Assembly (NCBI GenBank): GCA_016178785.1
Contig: JACOSO010000086.1
Location: 186,001-250,000, forward strand
Direction: 5' to 3'
Source: Bacteroidota bacterium
GTDB lineage: Bacteria; Bacteroidota; Bacteroidia; Cytophagales; Cyclobacteriaceae
DNA: 64,000 nucleotides
A model generated the notes under the pieces. It did no database searches. It was not told the origin of the DNA and saw only the letters and a list, made by a program, of their open reading frames with translations. Positions 48,156-57,082 of the stretch are shown here, piece by piece (within the stretch, counting starts at the first letter, position 1; every line of letters begins with the position of its first letter). A program made the translations under genes and the position numbers.

Positions 48156-49631
48156 ATGGGAAAAGAGATCACTAGTCGCTCAGAAGATTATTCACAATGG
48201 TACATTGATTTGGTGAAAAAGGCCGATTTGGCAGAGAATTCTGATGTGCGCGGTTGCATGGTTATCAAACCGTATGGCTATGGCATTTGGGAAAAAATGC
48301 AGCAAGCGCTTGATAAAATGTTTAAGGACACGGGGCACTCCAATGCTTACTTTCCATTATTCATTCCAAAATCTTTTCTCGCTAAAGAAGCAAGTCATGT
48401 CGAAGGGTTCGCCAAAGAGTGTGCCATTGTAACGCATTATAGGTTAAAAAATGCTCCTGACGGAAACGGTGTAATTGTCGATCCGGATGCTAAGCTTGAA
48501 GAAGAGTTGATCATTCGTCCAACTTCGGAAACGGTTATTTGGAATAGCTACAAAAAATGGATTCAGTCGTATCGCGATTTGCCAATTTTGATCAATCAGT
48601 GGTGCAATGTAGTGCGTTGGGAAATGCGCACGCGTTTGTTTTTGCGCACGGCAGAGTTTTTATGGCAAGAAGGACATACCGCTCATGCCACTGCCGATGA
48701 AGCGGTGAAAGAGACAAGGCAAATGCTTGATGTCTATGCCGACTTTGCAGAAAATTTTATGGCGGTGCCTGTGATCAAAGGCAAGAAATCGGAAGGCGAA
48801 AAATTTCCTGGTGCAATTGACACCTATTGTATTGAAGCATTGATGCAAGATGGGAAAGCCCTGCAAGCCGGCACTTCACATTTTCTGGGGCAAAATTTTG
48901 CAAAAGCATTTGATGTTCAGTTCACCAACAAAGAAGGCAAGCTTGAATTGGTGTGGGGCACTTCGTGGGGAGTAAGCACACGATTGATGGGCGCACTCAT
49001 CATGGCTCATTCTGATGATGATGGCCTTGTTCTTCCTCCCAAGCTCGCTCCGATTCATGTTGTCATTGTTCCAATCTTCAAAACAGAAGAAGAGCTAAAT
49101 AAAATTTCGGCCAAAGTAGATGTGATTACTTCTGCTTTAAGAAAATTAGGGTACGCAGTGAAGTTCGATAATCGCGACAATTACAAGCCAGGTTTCAAGT
49201 TTGCTGAACATGAAATGCGAGGTGTGCCTGTACGAATAGCTATAGGCCCTCGTGATTTGGAAAACGGAACCGTAGAGGTTGCACGAAGGGATACGAAAGA
49301 GAAACAAGTGATGAAGATGGATGATGTAGTGAACGAAATCCCGAAGCTGCTTGACGCGATTCAGCTAAACATTTATCAAAAAGCGTTGAAATTTAGGAAT
49401 GACAATACGTTGAAAGTAGATTCGTACGATGAATTCAAAAAAATATTGGATGAAAAGCCAGGATTTGTTTTAGCGCATTGGGATGGTACCAAAGAATCCG
49501 AAGCCTCCATCAAAGAAGAAACAAAAGCAACGATCCGTTGTATTCCTTTGGATTCGCCTGAGGAAAACGGAAAGTGCATTTATTCTGGCAAGCCTTCAAG
49601 CAGGAGGGTATTGTTTGCGAGGGCATACTGA
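48156..49631 (+). CDS. proS: Prolyl-tRNA synthetase (archaeal/eukaryote-like type)
   Basis: 491 residues, class II aminoacyl-tRNA synthetase of the short archaeal/eukaryotic form common in Bacteroidota. Opening [18 protein letters not shown], motif 2 region [25 protein letters not shown] (split; about 167-191), motif 3 [27 protein letters not shown] (about 266-292), anticodon-binding domain (about 300-390) and C-terminal zinc-domain-like end [18 protein letters not shown]. No editing insertion between motifs 2 and 3. Confidence 0.95.
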   Translation: MGKEITSRSEDYSQWYIDLVKKADLAENSDVRGCMVIKPYGYGIWEKMQQALDKMFKDTGHSNAYFPLFIPKSFLAKEASHVEGFAKECAIVTHYRLKNAPDGNGVIVDPDAKLEEELIIRPTSETVIWNSYKKWIQSYRDLPILINQWCNVVRWEMRTRLFLRTAEFLWQEGHTAHATADEAVKETRQMLDVYADFAENFMAVPVIKGKKSEGEKFPGAIDTYCIEALMQDGKALQAGTSHFLGQNFAKAFDVQFTNKEGKLELVWGTSWGVSTRLMGALIMAHSDDDGLVLPPKLAPIHVVIVPIFKTEEELNKISAKVDVITSALRKLGYAVKFDNRDNYKPGFKFAEHEMRGVPVRIAIGPRDLENGTVEVARRDTKEKQVMKMDDVVNEIPKLLDAIQLNIYQKALKFRNDNTLKVDSYDEFKKILDEKPGFVLAHWDGTKESEASIKEETKATIRCIPLDSPEENGKCIYSGKPSSRRVLFARAY

Positions 49632-49651
49632 TTACGTACGATTTTAGAAGT

Positions 49652-49690
49652 ACGAGGTACGATTTTCTTTGATTTTAAATCGTACCTCGT
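49652..49690. repeat. Word-hairpin, GTACGA type
   Basis: ACGAGGTACGATTT (49652-49665) pairs perfectly over 14 bp with AAATCGTACCTCGT (49677-49690), loop 11. Further GTACGATT and ATCGTACTTCGTC words extend the repeat from about 49632 to 49707. It lies between convergent proS and tpiA, where it could also act as a terminator. Confidence 0.75.
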
Positions 49691-49712
49691 CAATCGTACT
49701 TCGTCAATTTTT

Positions 49713-50474
49713 TCACTTCATCCCCTTCACAATATCGACAAACTCCCTTGACTTAAGCGAGGCTCCTCCAACAAGTCCGCCATCAACATCGGGGCAAGAG
49801 AAAAGTTCTTGGGCGTTATCTGCCTTAACACTTCCACCATAGAGAATCGAAATTTCAGATGCCACTTGCTCTCCGTATTTTGAAGCAAGATGCATACGAA
49901 TAACAGCGTGCATGTCTTGAGCTTGTTGTGAAGTTGCGGTCTTTCCTGTGCCAATTGCCCAAACTGGCTCATAAGCAATTACTATTTTCTTCAAAGCATC
50001 TGTGCTCAAATGAAACAAGGCTTCTTCTACCTGTTGCTTAACTAATTTTTCATGTGTGCCGGCTTCGCGGATTTCCAGAGGTTCACCGCAACAAAATATA
50101 GGAGTGAGACTTGCTGCCAAAGCCTTATCAATTTTTTTGGCCAATAGTTTTCCGTCTTCCCCAAAATATTGCCTGCGTTCGCTATGACCGAGGATCACGT
50201 ATGGAATTTCCATCGACTTCAGCATCAATGCAGATATTTCACCAGTGTAAGCGCCCCAATCATGCTCACTGCAATTTTGCGCACCGATTTTTACGGAAGA
50301 ATTTCCCAATTGATTTTTTAAAGGAAGGAGATAGGGAGAAGGCACACACAAAACCACGCTTGTGTTTCCTTTCACTTCATCGGCAACCATGCCCATCACC
50401 TCAGCTGTGAGAATTTTGGCTTCCTCCAATGTCTTGTTCATTTTCCAGTTGCCCGCTACAATTTTTTGACGCAT
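49713..50474 (-). CDS. tpiA: Triose-phosphate isomerase
   Basis: 253 residues, glycolytic TIM barrel. N-terminal NWKMNKT with catalytic Lys (residues 10-16), ILGHSERRQYFGE with catalytic His (about 94-106), VIAYEPVWAIGTGKTA with catalytic Glu (about 168-183), and the phosphate loops ILYGGSV and DGGLVGGASL. Complete and of normal length. The upstream gap of 43 bp to the DUF6702-like gene consists mostly of a word repeat. Confidence 0.97.
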   Translation of the reverse strand: MRQKIVAGNWKMNKTLEEAKILTAEVMGMVADEVKGNTSVVLCVPSPYLLPLKNQLGNSSVKIGAQNCSEHDWGAYTGEISALMLKSMEIPYVILGHSERRQYFGEDGKLLAKKIDKALAASLTPIFCCGEPLEIREAGTHEKLVKQQVEEALFHLSTDALKKIVIAYEPVWAIGTGKTATSQQAQDMHAVIRMHLASKYGEQVASEISILYGGSVKADNAQELFSCPDVDGGLVGGASLKSREFVDIVKGMK

Positions 50475-50480
50475 CTTTTT

Positions 50481-50512
50481 AGTTGTTAGTTATTCGTTGA
50501 TCGTTGTTTGGG
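50481..50512. repeat. Word repeat upstream of tpiA, related to the one in lipB
   Basis: AGTTGTTAGTTATTCG followed by TTGATCGTTGTTTGGG; about 25 of 32 positions match 9069-9100 inside lipB. No complementary arm is present here. Confidence 0.6.
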
Positions 50513-50517
50513 AATAA

Positions 50518-51039
50518 TTATTTTTTGATGTTGAATGTAAAGACCTCTACCGTATTTTCTCTTGTTAGTCGGGCACTTTTGACCGGGCTTTTGTAAGTGA
50601 CATGCACCAGGTTCGATTGGTCGTCATGAATCTCGGTGATGATGTCGTTGAACACTTCGATCGTTTTCAGTTTTTTTACATTTTCGATTTCGATGTATGA
50701 AACAATGGAGATGTCTTCCTTTTCAAAGCCCAGGAAATTCATTTTCGCGGGCTTGCCATCGATCTTTATTTTGAAATGGGCATCAAGATAGCTTTGAATA
50801 AGTTGCTTTGTAGTAACACCGTTTTTCGGCTCTAGCATATCCAGCTCTGGCTCTTTTCTTTGCGCGCGAACACCGAGCTCAAGTTCATCGGCAAAAATGC
50901 GCGTGGTGATCTGCAAGGATTTCGATTTCTCGTTGTAAGTGATTTCACTAACAGAAATGTGTATAGGGTGCACCTCATGCTTCATTGCAGTTTCGGCAGG
51001 CAGGCATGAAAGCAATGAAAGTAGAAAACTGTAAATCAT
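50518..51039 (-). CDS. Secreted DUF6702-like protein
   Basis: 173 residues from the ATG at 51039; the longer frame to 51090 only adds sequence before the signal (MIYSFLLSLLSCLPAETA). The core HPIHISVSEITYNEKSKSLQ, ITTRIFADELELGVR, then FLGFEKEDISIVSYIEIE matches the pattern I associate with DUF6702, a periplasmic beta-sandwich family of unknown function. Divergent from the lipoprotein gene at 51127 and upstream of tpiA. Confidence 0.75.
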   Translation of the reverse strand: MIYSFLLSLLSCLPAETAMKHEVHPIHISVSEITYNEKSKSLQITTRIFADELELGVRAQRKEPELDMLEPKNGVTTKQLIQSYLDAHFKIKIDGKPAKMNFLGFEKEDISIVSYIEIENVKKLKTIEVFNDIITEIHDDQSNLVHVTYKSPVKSARLTRENTVEVFTFNIKK

Positions 51040-51126
51040 GGTTTCAAAAATACTTCTAACTTGGTAAAAGAAAAATACGATCGGCAACATTCGAACAATC
51101 CTCTCGTTTTAGTAAAAATTTATTGT

Positions 51127-51675
51127 ATGCGCCTTTTCATTTTGATATTCGCCTGGGCCTTATTGCTCGCCTCATGTAAAGAAGTGTCGTATAAAGAAGC
51201 TCAGCCTGGGGGAGTGCCCTCACTCAAAGAGGTGCCGCCCAATCTTCGCGGTATTTATCAGGCGTACGATCAGGCCACTGGCGATTTCTCTGACACACTG
51301 ATCATTGAATCATGGGGCTATCACATGAAAGACAAAAAAGATAAAGATTGGCTCGGCCGGGGAACTTTGAGTGATACCCTTGTGCTAAAATTTTATGAAA
51401 ACTACTATTTCGTCAACTTTAAATTCAACAATCAGTGGGTGCTTCGGCTTATCAAGCAGCATCCCAATGGCTCTTTTGAATTTTTGTCAATCGATTTGCA
51501 GAACAATGATCCGAAGAAGAAAGACTTGCTTAAAAAGCTTTCAAAGAAACTGAAAGTGACAGAATTCAAGAAAAAAGATGACACCTTTTATCAAATCAAT
51601 CCAACGCCTGCTCAGTTGATGACATTGATTAAAGAAGGATATTTCACTGGGTCGAAATTGAATAAAATAAAATAG
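51127..51675 (+). CDS. Hypothetical lipoprotein
   Basis: 182 residues from the ATG at 51127, giving a signal with lipobox LLLASCKEV (Cys about 17). The upstream 22 codons of the open frame precede the signal and were excluded. The mature protein has LRGIYQAYDQATGDFSDTLIIESWGYH and a Lys-rich C-terminal half (DPKKKDLLKKLSKKLKVTEFKKK) ending in PTPAQLMTLIKEGYF. No family recognised. Probably attached to a periplasmic membrane face. Confidence 0.7.
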   Translation: MRLFILIFAWALLLASCKEVSYKEAQPGGVPSLKEVPPNLRGIYQAYDQATGDFSDTLIIESWGYHMKDKKDKDWLGRGTLSDTLVLKFYENYYFVNFKFNNQWVLRLIKQHPNGSFEFLSIDLQNNDPKKKDLLKKLSKKLKVTEFKKKDDTFYQINPTPAQLMTLIKEGYFTGSKLNKIK

Positions 51676-51676
51676 C

Positions 51677-52474
51677 TCAAATAAATTGCTCGATCAGTTT
51701 CGAAAAAGTTCCCTGGAGCAATGCCCTCATTTTATTGGCACGTGATTTATCATACCGAGTCTCTGAGTCATCCATGTAATTGACTTTCGTCATTTCAAGT
51801 TGCAGGGCATGTATGTTCTCTGAAGGGTTTCCGAAATTTCTCGTAATGAAGCCACCTTTAAAAGGATGATTGTGATTTACTGAATAATCTGCATGATCTA
51901 AATTAGTCAATGCCGTTTCAATCAACCCTATCGAAGCTGAAGTGCCATCGGCATCGCCCAAAATCATGTCAGGGAATTTTTCTTTTTGAATAGTTGGCAC
52001 AACCTGCCTGATGGAGTGACAATCCCACAGCAAAACTTTTCCGAATTTCTTCTTCAACCGGTTTAGATTTTCCTCAAGCAGTTTGTGGTATGGCCAATAA
52101 TATTTTTCCAATCTTCGGTTTACTTCTTCTGATTTAATTTCAGTTCGCTTATCGCGATACAAGGGTTCTCCAAGAAACGTAGTTGTAGGGCAAAGCGCTG
52201 TGATGATTCGTCCATCGGTATAAAGTGGTTTGCTTTGCGGGTCGCGGTTAAGGTCAATTACCCAGCGACTATACTTCGCTGAAATCATTGTCATGCCCAT
52301 AGCGGGAGCAAAGTCGTAAAGCTGATGAACAAACCAATCCGTGTCATCGGGAGCTTTGATGAGCTCAGGATTGTACTGTTCTTTTAGTTCATCTGGAAAC
52401 TCGGTGCCACAGTGAGGAACACTGATGAGAATGGGAATTTCGTTCCCTTGAGAGGAATGAATGGTATAATTCAT
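51677..52474 (-). CDS. N-formylglutamate amidohydrolase-family protein
   Basis: 265 residues from the ATG at 52474; the start overlaps the previous stop by 4 bp (ATGA). Family motifs: ILISVPHCGTEFPDEL (about 14-29), DDTDWFVHQLY, VIDLNRDP, LLWDCHSIRQ (metal His) and LQLEMTKVNYMDD. FGases are zinc-dependent amidases usually in histidine degradation, but no hut genes are near. The gene is the last of a five-gene operon with peptidoglycan enzymes, so an amidase role on another acylated amino acid or peptide is plausible. No signal peptide. Confidence 0.88.
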   Translation of the reverse strand: MNYTIHSSQGNEIPILISVPHCGTEFPDELKEQYNPELIKAPDDTDWFVHQLYDFAPAMGMTMISAKYSRWVIDLNRDPQSKPLYTDGRIITALCPTTTFLGEPLYRDKRTEIKSEEVNRRLEKYYWPYHKLLEENLNRLKKKFGKVLLWDCHSIRQVVPTIQKEKFPDMILGDADGTSASIGLIETALTNLDHADYSVNHNHPFKGGFITRNFGNPSENIHALQLEMTKVNYMDDSETRYDKSRANKMRALLQGTFSKLIEQFI

Positions 52475-52761
52475 TTCTTTAATGCTTTTCGCAGTGTCTC
52501 TTCTGCTATTTTTTGTTGATGAGCAGCTTGATCGGCAGCATCTTGGGCCAAATCTCTTTGATGCATAGCTTCTTTTTCGCACTCATTAAGTTTCAATGTA
52601 TACTCGTAAGCCACGCGTTGATTCTCTTGAGCGATTCCTTGTTGAACAAGGGAGTAAACGACAGAAATAAAACAGCCAACGATAAGCACTCCAATTGCCA
52701 TCTTCATGCGAAGGTTGCTTTTGCTGAGATTGTTTATCATCAAATCTTTCTCTGTTTCCAT
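52471..52761 (-). CDS. Small membrane-anchored coiled-coil protein
   Basis: 96 residues. One transmembrane helix (about 20-40, MAIGVLIVGCFISVVYSLV) followed by a charged Ala/Gln/Glu-rich coiled coil (ECEKEAMHQRDLAQDAADQA, then QQKIAEETLRKALKK). No named family. It begins 2 bp after the GH3 stop and its end overlaps the amidohydrolase start, so it is inside the operon. Possibly an adaptor or scaffold for the membrane side of that pathway. Confidence 0.75.
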   Translation of the reverse strand: METEKDLMINNLSKSNLRMKMAIGVLIVGCFISVVYSLVQQGIAQENQRVAYEYTLKLNECEKEAMHQRDLAQDAADQAAHQQKIAEETLRKALKK

Positions 52762-52763
52762 AA

Positions 52764-53987
52764 TTATTTTTTAGAGTCTAATTTTCTCTTTTGCTTTTTA
52801 GTCAGCATCTGCTCCATTTTCTTTCTAGCTTCTTCTGAATGCTTCAACTCCAGCTGGAGCTGAGTCATTTTTTGGGTATTTTTTTCTATTCTTTCGATTT
52901 CCACCTTTTGCATTGAAATCGTTTTTTTCAATTTCATAACCCTTCCGAACGACTCATCAATTCTTGCCCTCGGGATTTCACCCGAAGCAACAAATTTTTT
53001 TATGATCGCATGGATTTCGTCAACCGAGTGCAATTCTGTTTTTGGAACATTGTTGGCGAAGCATACAATATCTACACCCGCGTTGATGGTCATTTTAATA
53101 GCTTCTTCAAACCCATAATTGTTGACGATTGCCCGCATCTGCATATCGTCAGAGAAAACGACTCCATTGTAATGCATTTTTTTGCGAAGCATACTATCGA
53201 GAATTGGCTTTGACAATGTTCCCGGCAATGCATTCGAATCCAAATTTTTATTCACAATGTGGCTGCTCATCACCCCGTCTACATAGTCAGAGTCAATCAT
53301 TGCCTGGTAAGGTTTTAATTCACGTGAAGTCCATGTGTTGGTTACGTCCGCCAAACCTAAATGCGTATCGTCTTGAGAGCTGCCATGACCGGGAAAATGT
53401 TTGAGTGCGGTTACAATGCCAAACCTCCTATGTTGCTTCACTACTTCTTTGGCGAAGAGAGTTACGCTGTCTTCATTCGCTGAGTATGCTCTCCCATTTT
53501 TTACGATCACAGGATTGGTGGGGTTTACAGCGAGGTCAACACACGGGGCAAAGTTTACATTGATACCAAGCCCTGCAAGTGTGGCTGCCGTTGCTTCAGC
53601 ATAAAAGCGAACGGAGTCAATTGATTTTGATTTACCGATGGATTCTGCAGTGATCGATCTGGCAAAGCCGTATTTTTCTTTCAAGCGATTGACCTTTCCT
53701 CCTTCCTGATCGATACAAATGAATAATGGAATTGGTGCTGCCTTTTGATAAGTCCAGCTCATTTTTTTGAATGCCGCGAAAGCACTTGTTGATTTGGGAA
53801 TATTTTTTTCAAAATAAATCAGAGACCCTACTTTTCCCTGCTTCACTTTTTCGAGTACAACAGAGTCAACTTCGGCTTTGGGCATGCCGATCAAAATCAT
53901 TTGCCCGATTTTGATATCGAGACTGTCTCGTTGTGCGTGTGCTTGTACAAAAGAGAAAATGAAGAAGTACAAGAAGATTTTTTTCAT
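52764..53987 (-). CDS. Secreted glycoside hydrolase family 3 (NagZ-like beta-N-acetylhexosaminidase)
   Basis: 407 residues. Signal peptide (about 1-18, VQAHAQ), then a GH3 TIM barrel with IPLFICIDQEGGKVNRLKEK (about 92-111), the NagZ loop KHFPGHGSSQDDTHLGL (about 195-211, His/Asp acid-base pair) and nucleophile Asp in VVFSDDMQMRAI. The C-terminus is a Lys/Glu coiled coil. NagZ removes GlcNAc from muropeptides; in this lineage it appears exported. It is 3 bp behind the PBP4-type gene and in operon with it. Confidence 0.92.
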   Translation of the reverse strand: MKKIFLYFFIFSFVQAHAQRDSLDIKIGQMILIGMPKAEVDSVVLEKVKQGKVGSLIYFEKNIPKSTSAFAAFKKMSWTYQKAAPIPLFICIDQEGGKVNRLKEKYGFARSITAESIGKSKSIDSVRFYAEATAATLAGLGINVNFAPCVDLAVNPTNPVIVKNGRAYSANEDSVTLFAKEVVKQHRRFGIVTALKHFPGHGSSQDDTHLGLADVTNTWTSRELKPYQAMIDSDYVDGVMSSHIVNKNLDSNALPGTLSKPILDSMLRKKMHYNGVVFSDDMQMRAIVNNYGFEEAIKMTINAGVDIVCFANNVPKTELHSVDEIHAIIKKFVASGEIPRARIDESFGRVMKLKKTISMQKVEIERIEKNTQKMTQLQLELKHSEEARKKMEQMLTKKQKRKLDSKK

Positions 53988-53990
53988 TGA

Positions 53991-55265
53991 TTAATATTTT
54001 TCGCGAATGCGATTTATGATTTTTTCCATTCTTTTCCTCACTTCGATACCCGGAACAATAAAATTGTTGTTCATAAAACTGAAAATAAAAATCTTTCCTT
54101 TTCGGGTAATGAGAAATCCACTCAGGCTATGATTGTTCCCGAGCGACCCGGTTTTACCAAATACAAAAGGTACATCTGATTTGTAATAATTTTTCAGTGT
54201 ACCATTCATTCCGCCAATGGCAAGGAGTTTGAAGAGGCGATCTTGTGGAACTGTTTCGTAAGTTTTCCTCCAAAGAGAAACAATCGAACGAGGAGTAAAA
54301 AGATTGTATCGCGAAAGACCGGAGCCATCTACCCATTGCGGCTCATCAGGCAAATCAGAAAGAAAATTCTCTAGTGAATATTTAATGGCAATCTCTGGTT
54401 TGAGCGTGTCACTCACTATAGCTGCGCACTGTAACAACAGCTGCTCAGCAATAAAGTTGTCACTGTCTTGCATCATCACTCGGTAAAGGCTATCCGTTGG
54501 AATGCTTTTTAAAATTTTTGCGCTGTCGAGCTTTGGCCATAAAATTTGATTCACCTCTCTGTGAAGGGTATCGCTCAAAAGTCTTAGCGTTAAACTATCG
54601 CTGGAAAGAAAGGGAATTGTCCACTCTTTTGATTTTTTCTTTCCATTGAAATAGACAAGACGATTTGAATTGTAATCCCGTATTATTTCCTCAGCCGGGT
54701 GTTCTGCATCCGACTTTACAAAATCATATTCAAAGAGCGCAGGACGAAATATCAATACTTCCTCCACGTACTTACGAATTGAAATCAAATTACCATAAAC
54801 AGGAAAGGGGGATCGCTCGGCCGAATAATAATCGTTGTAGTCGTCCCAGGCCCAGCCTGCTCCAAAAGACTGAGTTTGAAAATTATCTGATGAAAAGAAA
54901 AGTTTGCCTTGATGTTCTTTTAAAAATCGAAAAGCTCTTTCATTATCAAAAACATTCTTGTAGAAGAAAGAAGGATCTCCCATCCCCTGAAAAATCAACG
55001 AATCCCCCCGCTTGATATATTTTAATGATGAGACCGAATCACTCAGCAATCTGAGTGAGGTGTAGAAGGTAAAAATTTTTGTATTCGAAGCCGGGGTGAA
55101 ATATTTGGAGCCGTTATAATCAACTTTAACTTTCTTTTTGGCCAAGTCATACAAATAAAAACCAACGTGCTCGTGTAGTTGGTTTTCGGTTTCCTTGATT
55201 TCTTTTTTTATGAATCGCGCAGAACAACCAACAAGAAAAAAGAAAAGGACAAAAGCTGACCTCAT
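53991..55265 (-). CDS. D-alanyl-D-alanine carboxypeptidase, PBP4 (DacB) family
   Basis: 424 residues, peptidase family S13. N-terminal signal or lipobox-like VLFFFLVGCSARF; SxxK motif in PASNTKIFTF (about 57-66), SxN motif in MQDSDNFIAEQL (about 267-278) and KTG motif in FGKTGSLGNNHSLSG (about 370-384). It trims or cleaves peptidoglycan cross-links in the periplasm. The start overlaps the DinB gene stop by 4 bp, and GH3 follows after 3 bp, forming a cell-wall operon. Confidence 0.92.
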   Translation of the reverse strand: MRSAFVLFFFLVGCSARFIKKEIKETENQLHEHVGFYLYDLAKKKVKVDYNGSKYFTPASNTKIFTFYTSLRLLSDSVSSLKYIKRGDSLIFQGMGDPSFFYKNVFDNERAFRFLKEHQGKLFFSSDNFQTQSFGAGWAWDDYNDYYSAERSPFPVYGNLISIRKYVEEVLIFRPALFEYDFVKSDAEHPAEEIIRDYNSNRLVYFNGKKKSKEWTIPFLSSDSLTLRLLSDTLHREVNQILWPKLDSAKILKSIPTDSLYRVMMQDSDNFIAEQLLLQCAAIVSDTLKPEIAIKYSLENFLSDLPDEPQWVDGSGLSRYNLFTPRSIVSLWRKTYETVPQDRLFKLLAIGGMNGTLKNYYKSDVPFVFGKTGSLGNNHSLSGFLITRKGKIFIFSFMNNNFIVPGIEVRKRMEKIINRIREKY

Positions 55266-55780
55266 GCTTTTTCAGTGAGATAGCGCTCCATCAAAATTTT
55301 GCGATGGTGAGTTTCGTGGCCTGAGATAATGAAGCCTAATGCGATTACAGAGAGTTCATTTTTATTGGCTGTACCTTTGCGATTGAGCATTTCGGGAGTA
55401 AAACTTTCAAATAAATCGATGGTGGCGCTTCGCAAGTTCGCCATCTCTGTCGCAATTTTCTGGAGAGAACGACCAGATGCATTTGCTTGAGGCGCATAAT
55501 CGTTTTCTTCAAACCCAGACAACGGTGTTTTATCATTTCGCGCAAAGCGAAGAGCCCGATAACAAAATATCCGCTCGGCATCCATAATATGACAAAGTAA
55601 TTCGCGGATGGTCCACTTGCCTTGAGCGTAAGCAAAGTCTGCTTTGCTCGAAGGAATGGAGTGAATCAGCTCTGACATGCGGTGGCCTGAAATTCGAAGA
55701 GCTTGGAGCATATCGGGCTCATCGATTTGCTTCACGTAGTTCTTGTAAAAATGCGGGATGGTTTCAAGGTTGAGCAGCAT
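55262..55780 (-). CDS. DinB-family protein, first gene of the cell-wall operon
   Basis: 172 residues, DinB four-helix fold. GKWTIRELLCHIMDAERIFCYRALRFARND (split; about 50-79) provides one His ligand, and the C-terminal IISGHETHHRKILMERYL (about 150-167) provides the His pair. DinB members may be metal-dependent thiol transferases; its link to peptidoglycan enzymes is only by co-transcription (4-bp overlap with the carboxypeptidase gene). Confidence 0.85.
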   Translation of the reverse strand: MLLNLETIPHFYKNYVKQIDEPDMLQALRISGHRMSELIHSIPSSKADFAYAQGKWTIRELLCHIMDAERIFCYRALRFARNDKTPLSGFEENDYAPQANASGRSLQKIATEMANLRSATIDLFESFTPEMLNRKGTANKNELSVIALGFIISGHETHHRKILMERYLTEKA

Positions 55781-55808
55781 TTTAATGTGGTTTAAAAATT
55801 AAAGGTAG

Positions 55809-55842
55809 TTTGTTGATAGTAGGCAGTAAGCAGTAGGCAAGT
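55809..55842. repeat. Word repeat, AGTAGGC type, one arm
   Basis: AGTAGGCAGTAAGCAGTAGGC repeats with a 7-base step (AGTAGGC, AGTAAGC, AGTAGGC). Intergenic, upstream of the DinB operon; no complementary arm nearby. Confidence 0.5.
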
Positions 55843-55929
55843 ATCATTTGAATCAATTTAATCATTCATTTTGAACAAGGGTTGAATTTGGCTTTTAAAT
55901 AAAAAAAGCTTCACAAGGGAATATTGTGG

Positions 55930-56751
55930 TTAAAGTTTACTTATCAAATCCACATAAAGTTCGGTCAGTTTAGCTTCAGAAGCTTCGGCCGTTTTTATGA
56001 TATGAGAAATGTTAACAGGCTTCAGATTATCCGGATCGCATTCATCGGTGATCACAGAAATGGCGCAGCAAGCGAGGCCCATATGATTGGCCACCAAAAC
56101 TTCTGGAACCGTGCTCATACCCACCGCGTCACCCCCAATGCGATGAAGAAATCTGTATTCAGCACGCGTCTCAAGGTTTGGACCTTGCACCGCCACATAA
56201 ACGCCTTGGTGGAGTTTTATCTTCTTCTTTTTTGCAATCGCAATTAAGAGATTGTTCAGCTTTTGAGAATAGGGTCTGCTCATGTCAGGAAATCGCGGAC
56301 CGAGCACTTCAAAATTTTCTCCCCGCAACGGATTATCACCTTGCAGATTGATGTGGTCATCGATCAACATCAGTTCGCCTTTTTTCCATTTTAAATTCAT
56401 CGTTCCAGCCGCATTTGAGATAAGCAAGTAGTCAATACCCAAAAATTTCATCACCCGCACAGGCAATGTGATCTGAGACATATCGTATCCTTCGTAGTAA
56501 TGAAACCGACCCTGCATAGCAAGTATTCGCTTGCCTTTTAGTTCGCCATAGATCAGTTTCCCTTTGTGAGATTCAACCGTAGAAATTGGAAAGTGAGGGA
56601 TCGAATTGTAGTTGATTACAACAGTATTCTTCATCTCCTTTACAAAACGATTTCCCAATCCCGTTCCAAGAATAACTCCAACTTCCGGTTGTGTGATGCC
56701 GTGACTTTGAATAAACCTAACAGCTTCGTTGATCTGATTTAGCATAGTCAA
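55930..56751 (-). CDS. Purine nucleoside phosphorylase (trimeric class)
   Basis: 273 residues. Phosphorolysis of purine ribonucleosides in the cytoplasm. Motifs of the trimeric PNP/MTAP family: VGVILGTGLGNRF (phosphate site, about 24-36), HKGKLIYGELKGK, QGRFHYYEGYDM (about 85-96), LLISNAAGTMN, GPNLETRAEYRF and GADAVGMSTVPE-like GGDAVGMSTVPEVLVANH. Normal length. The following 331-bp gap (56752-57082) has no gene. Confidence 0.93.
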   Translation of the reverse strand: MTMLNQINEAVRFIQSHGITQPEVGVILGTGLGNRFVKEMKNTVVINYNSIPHFPISTVESHKGKLIYGELKGKRILAMQGRFHYYEGYDMSQITLPVRVMKFLGIDYLLISNAAGTMNLKWKKGELMLIDDHINLQGDNPLRGENFEVLGPRFPDMSRPYSQKLNNLLIAIAKKKKIKLHQGVYVAVQGPNLETRAEYRFLHRIGGDAVGMSTVPEVLVANHMGLACCAISVITDECDPDNLKPVNISHIIKTAEASEAKLTELYVDLISKL

Positions 56752-56872
56752 AACTATGATTTCTATAACTAATATGATGAATGTGAAGGCTTATTTATTT
56801 GAACATTTTAAACCCGGATTATGCATTAGCCAGCTGATTGGTTATAAATTATTTATTCTCTTTGGTTCAGGC

Positions 56873-56901
56873 TACTGATTAATTTGATTAACATGATTTC
56901 T
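56873..56901. repeat. Dispersed 29-bp repeat, copy 1
   Basis: TACTGATTAATTTGATTAAC followed by ATGATTTCT; copy 2 at 59858-59886 differs at two positions. Both are intergenic. Confidence 0.7.
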
Positions 56902-56928
56902 CAGCCTTCCTCTCACAAAAAATCCATA

Positions 56929-56960
56929 TTTAGCCTATCCCAATTTGTTGATAGGCTAAA
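56929..56960. repeat. Intergenic hairpin with 11-bp perfect stem
   Basis: TTTAGCCTATC (56929-56939) pairs with GATAGGCTAAA (56950-56960), 10-base loop, no following T run, so not an ordinary terminator. Confidence 0.45.
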
Positions 56961-57082
56961 GGGGAAAGACAAAAAATGTTTTCTGCTATGGCGATTACAA
57001 TAGACAACAAGAAAGCACTAATTGAATATTTTTTTCGAATCAATATCCCCATATTGAAAGAGGATTAGGTGTAGTGAATCTG

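Larger units (their letters stand above)
56752..57082. other. 331-bp gap without a gene
   Basis: AT-rich. It holds the 29-bp dispersed repeat at 56873-56901 and an 11-bp-stem hairpin at 56929-56960. No open frame with coding character was seen on either strand, and no clear promoter for the tail-oriented neighbours. Confidence 0.6.
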
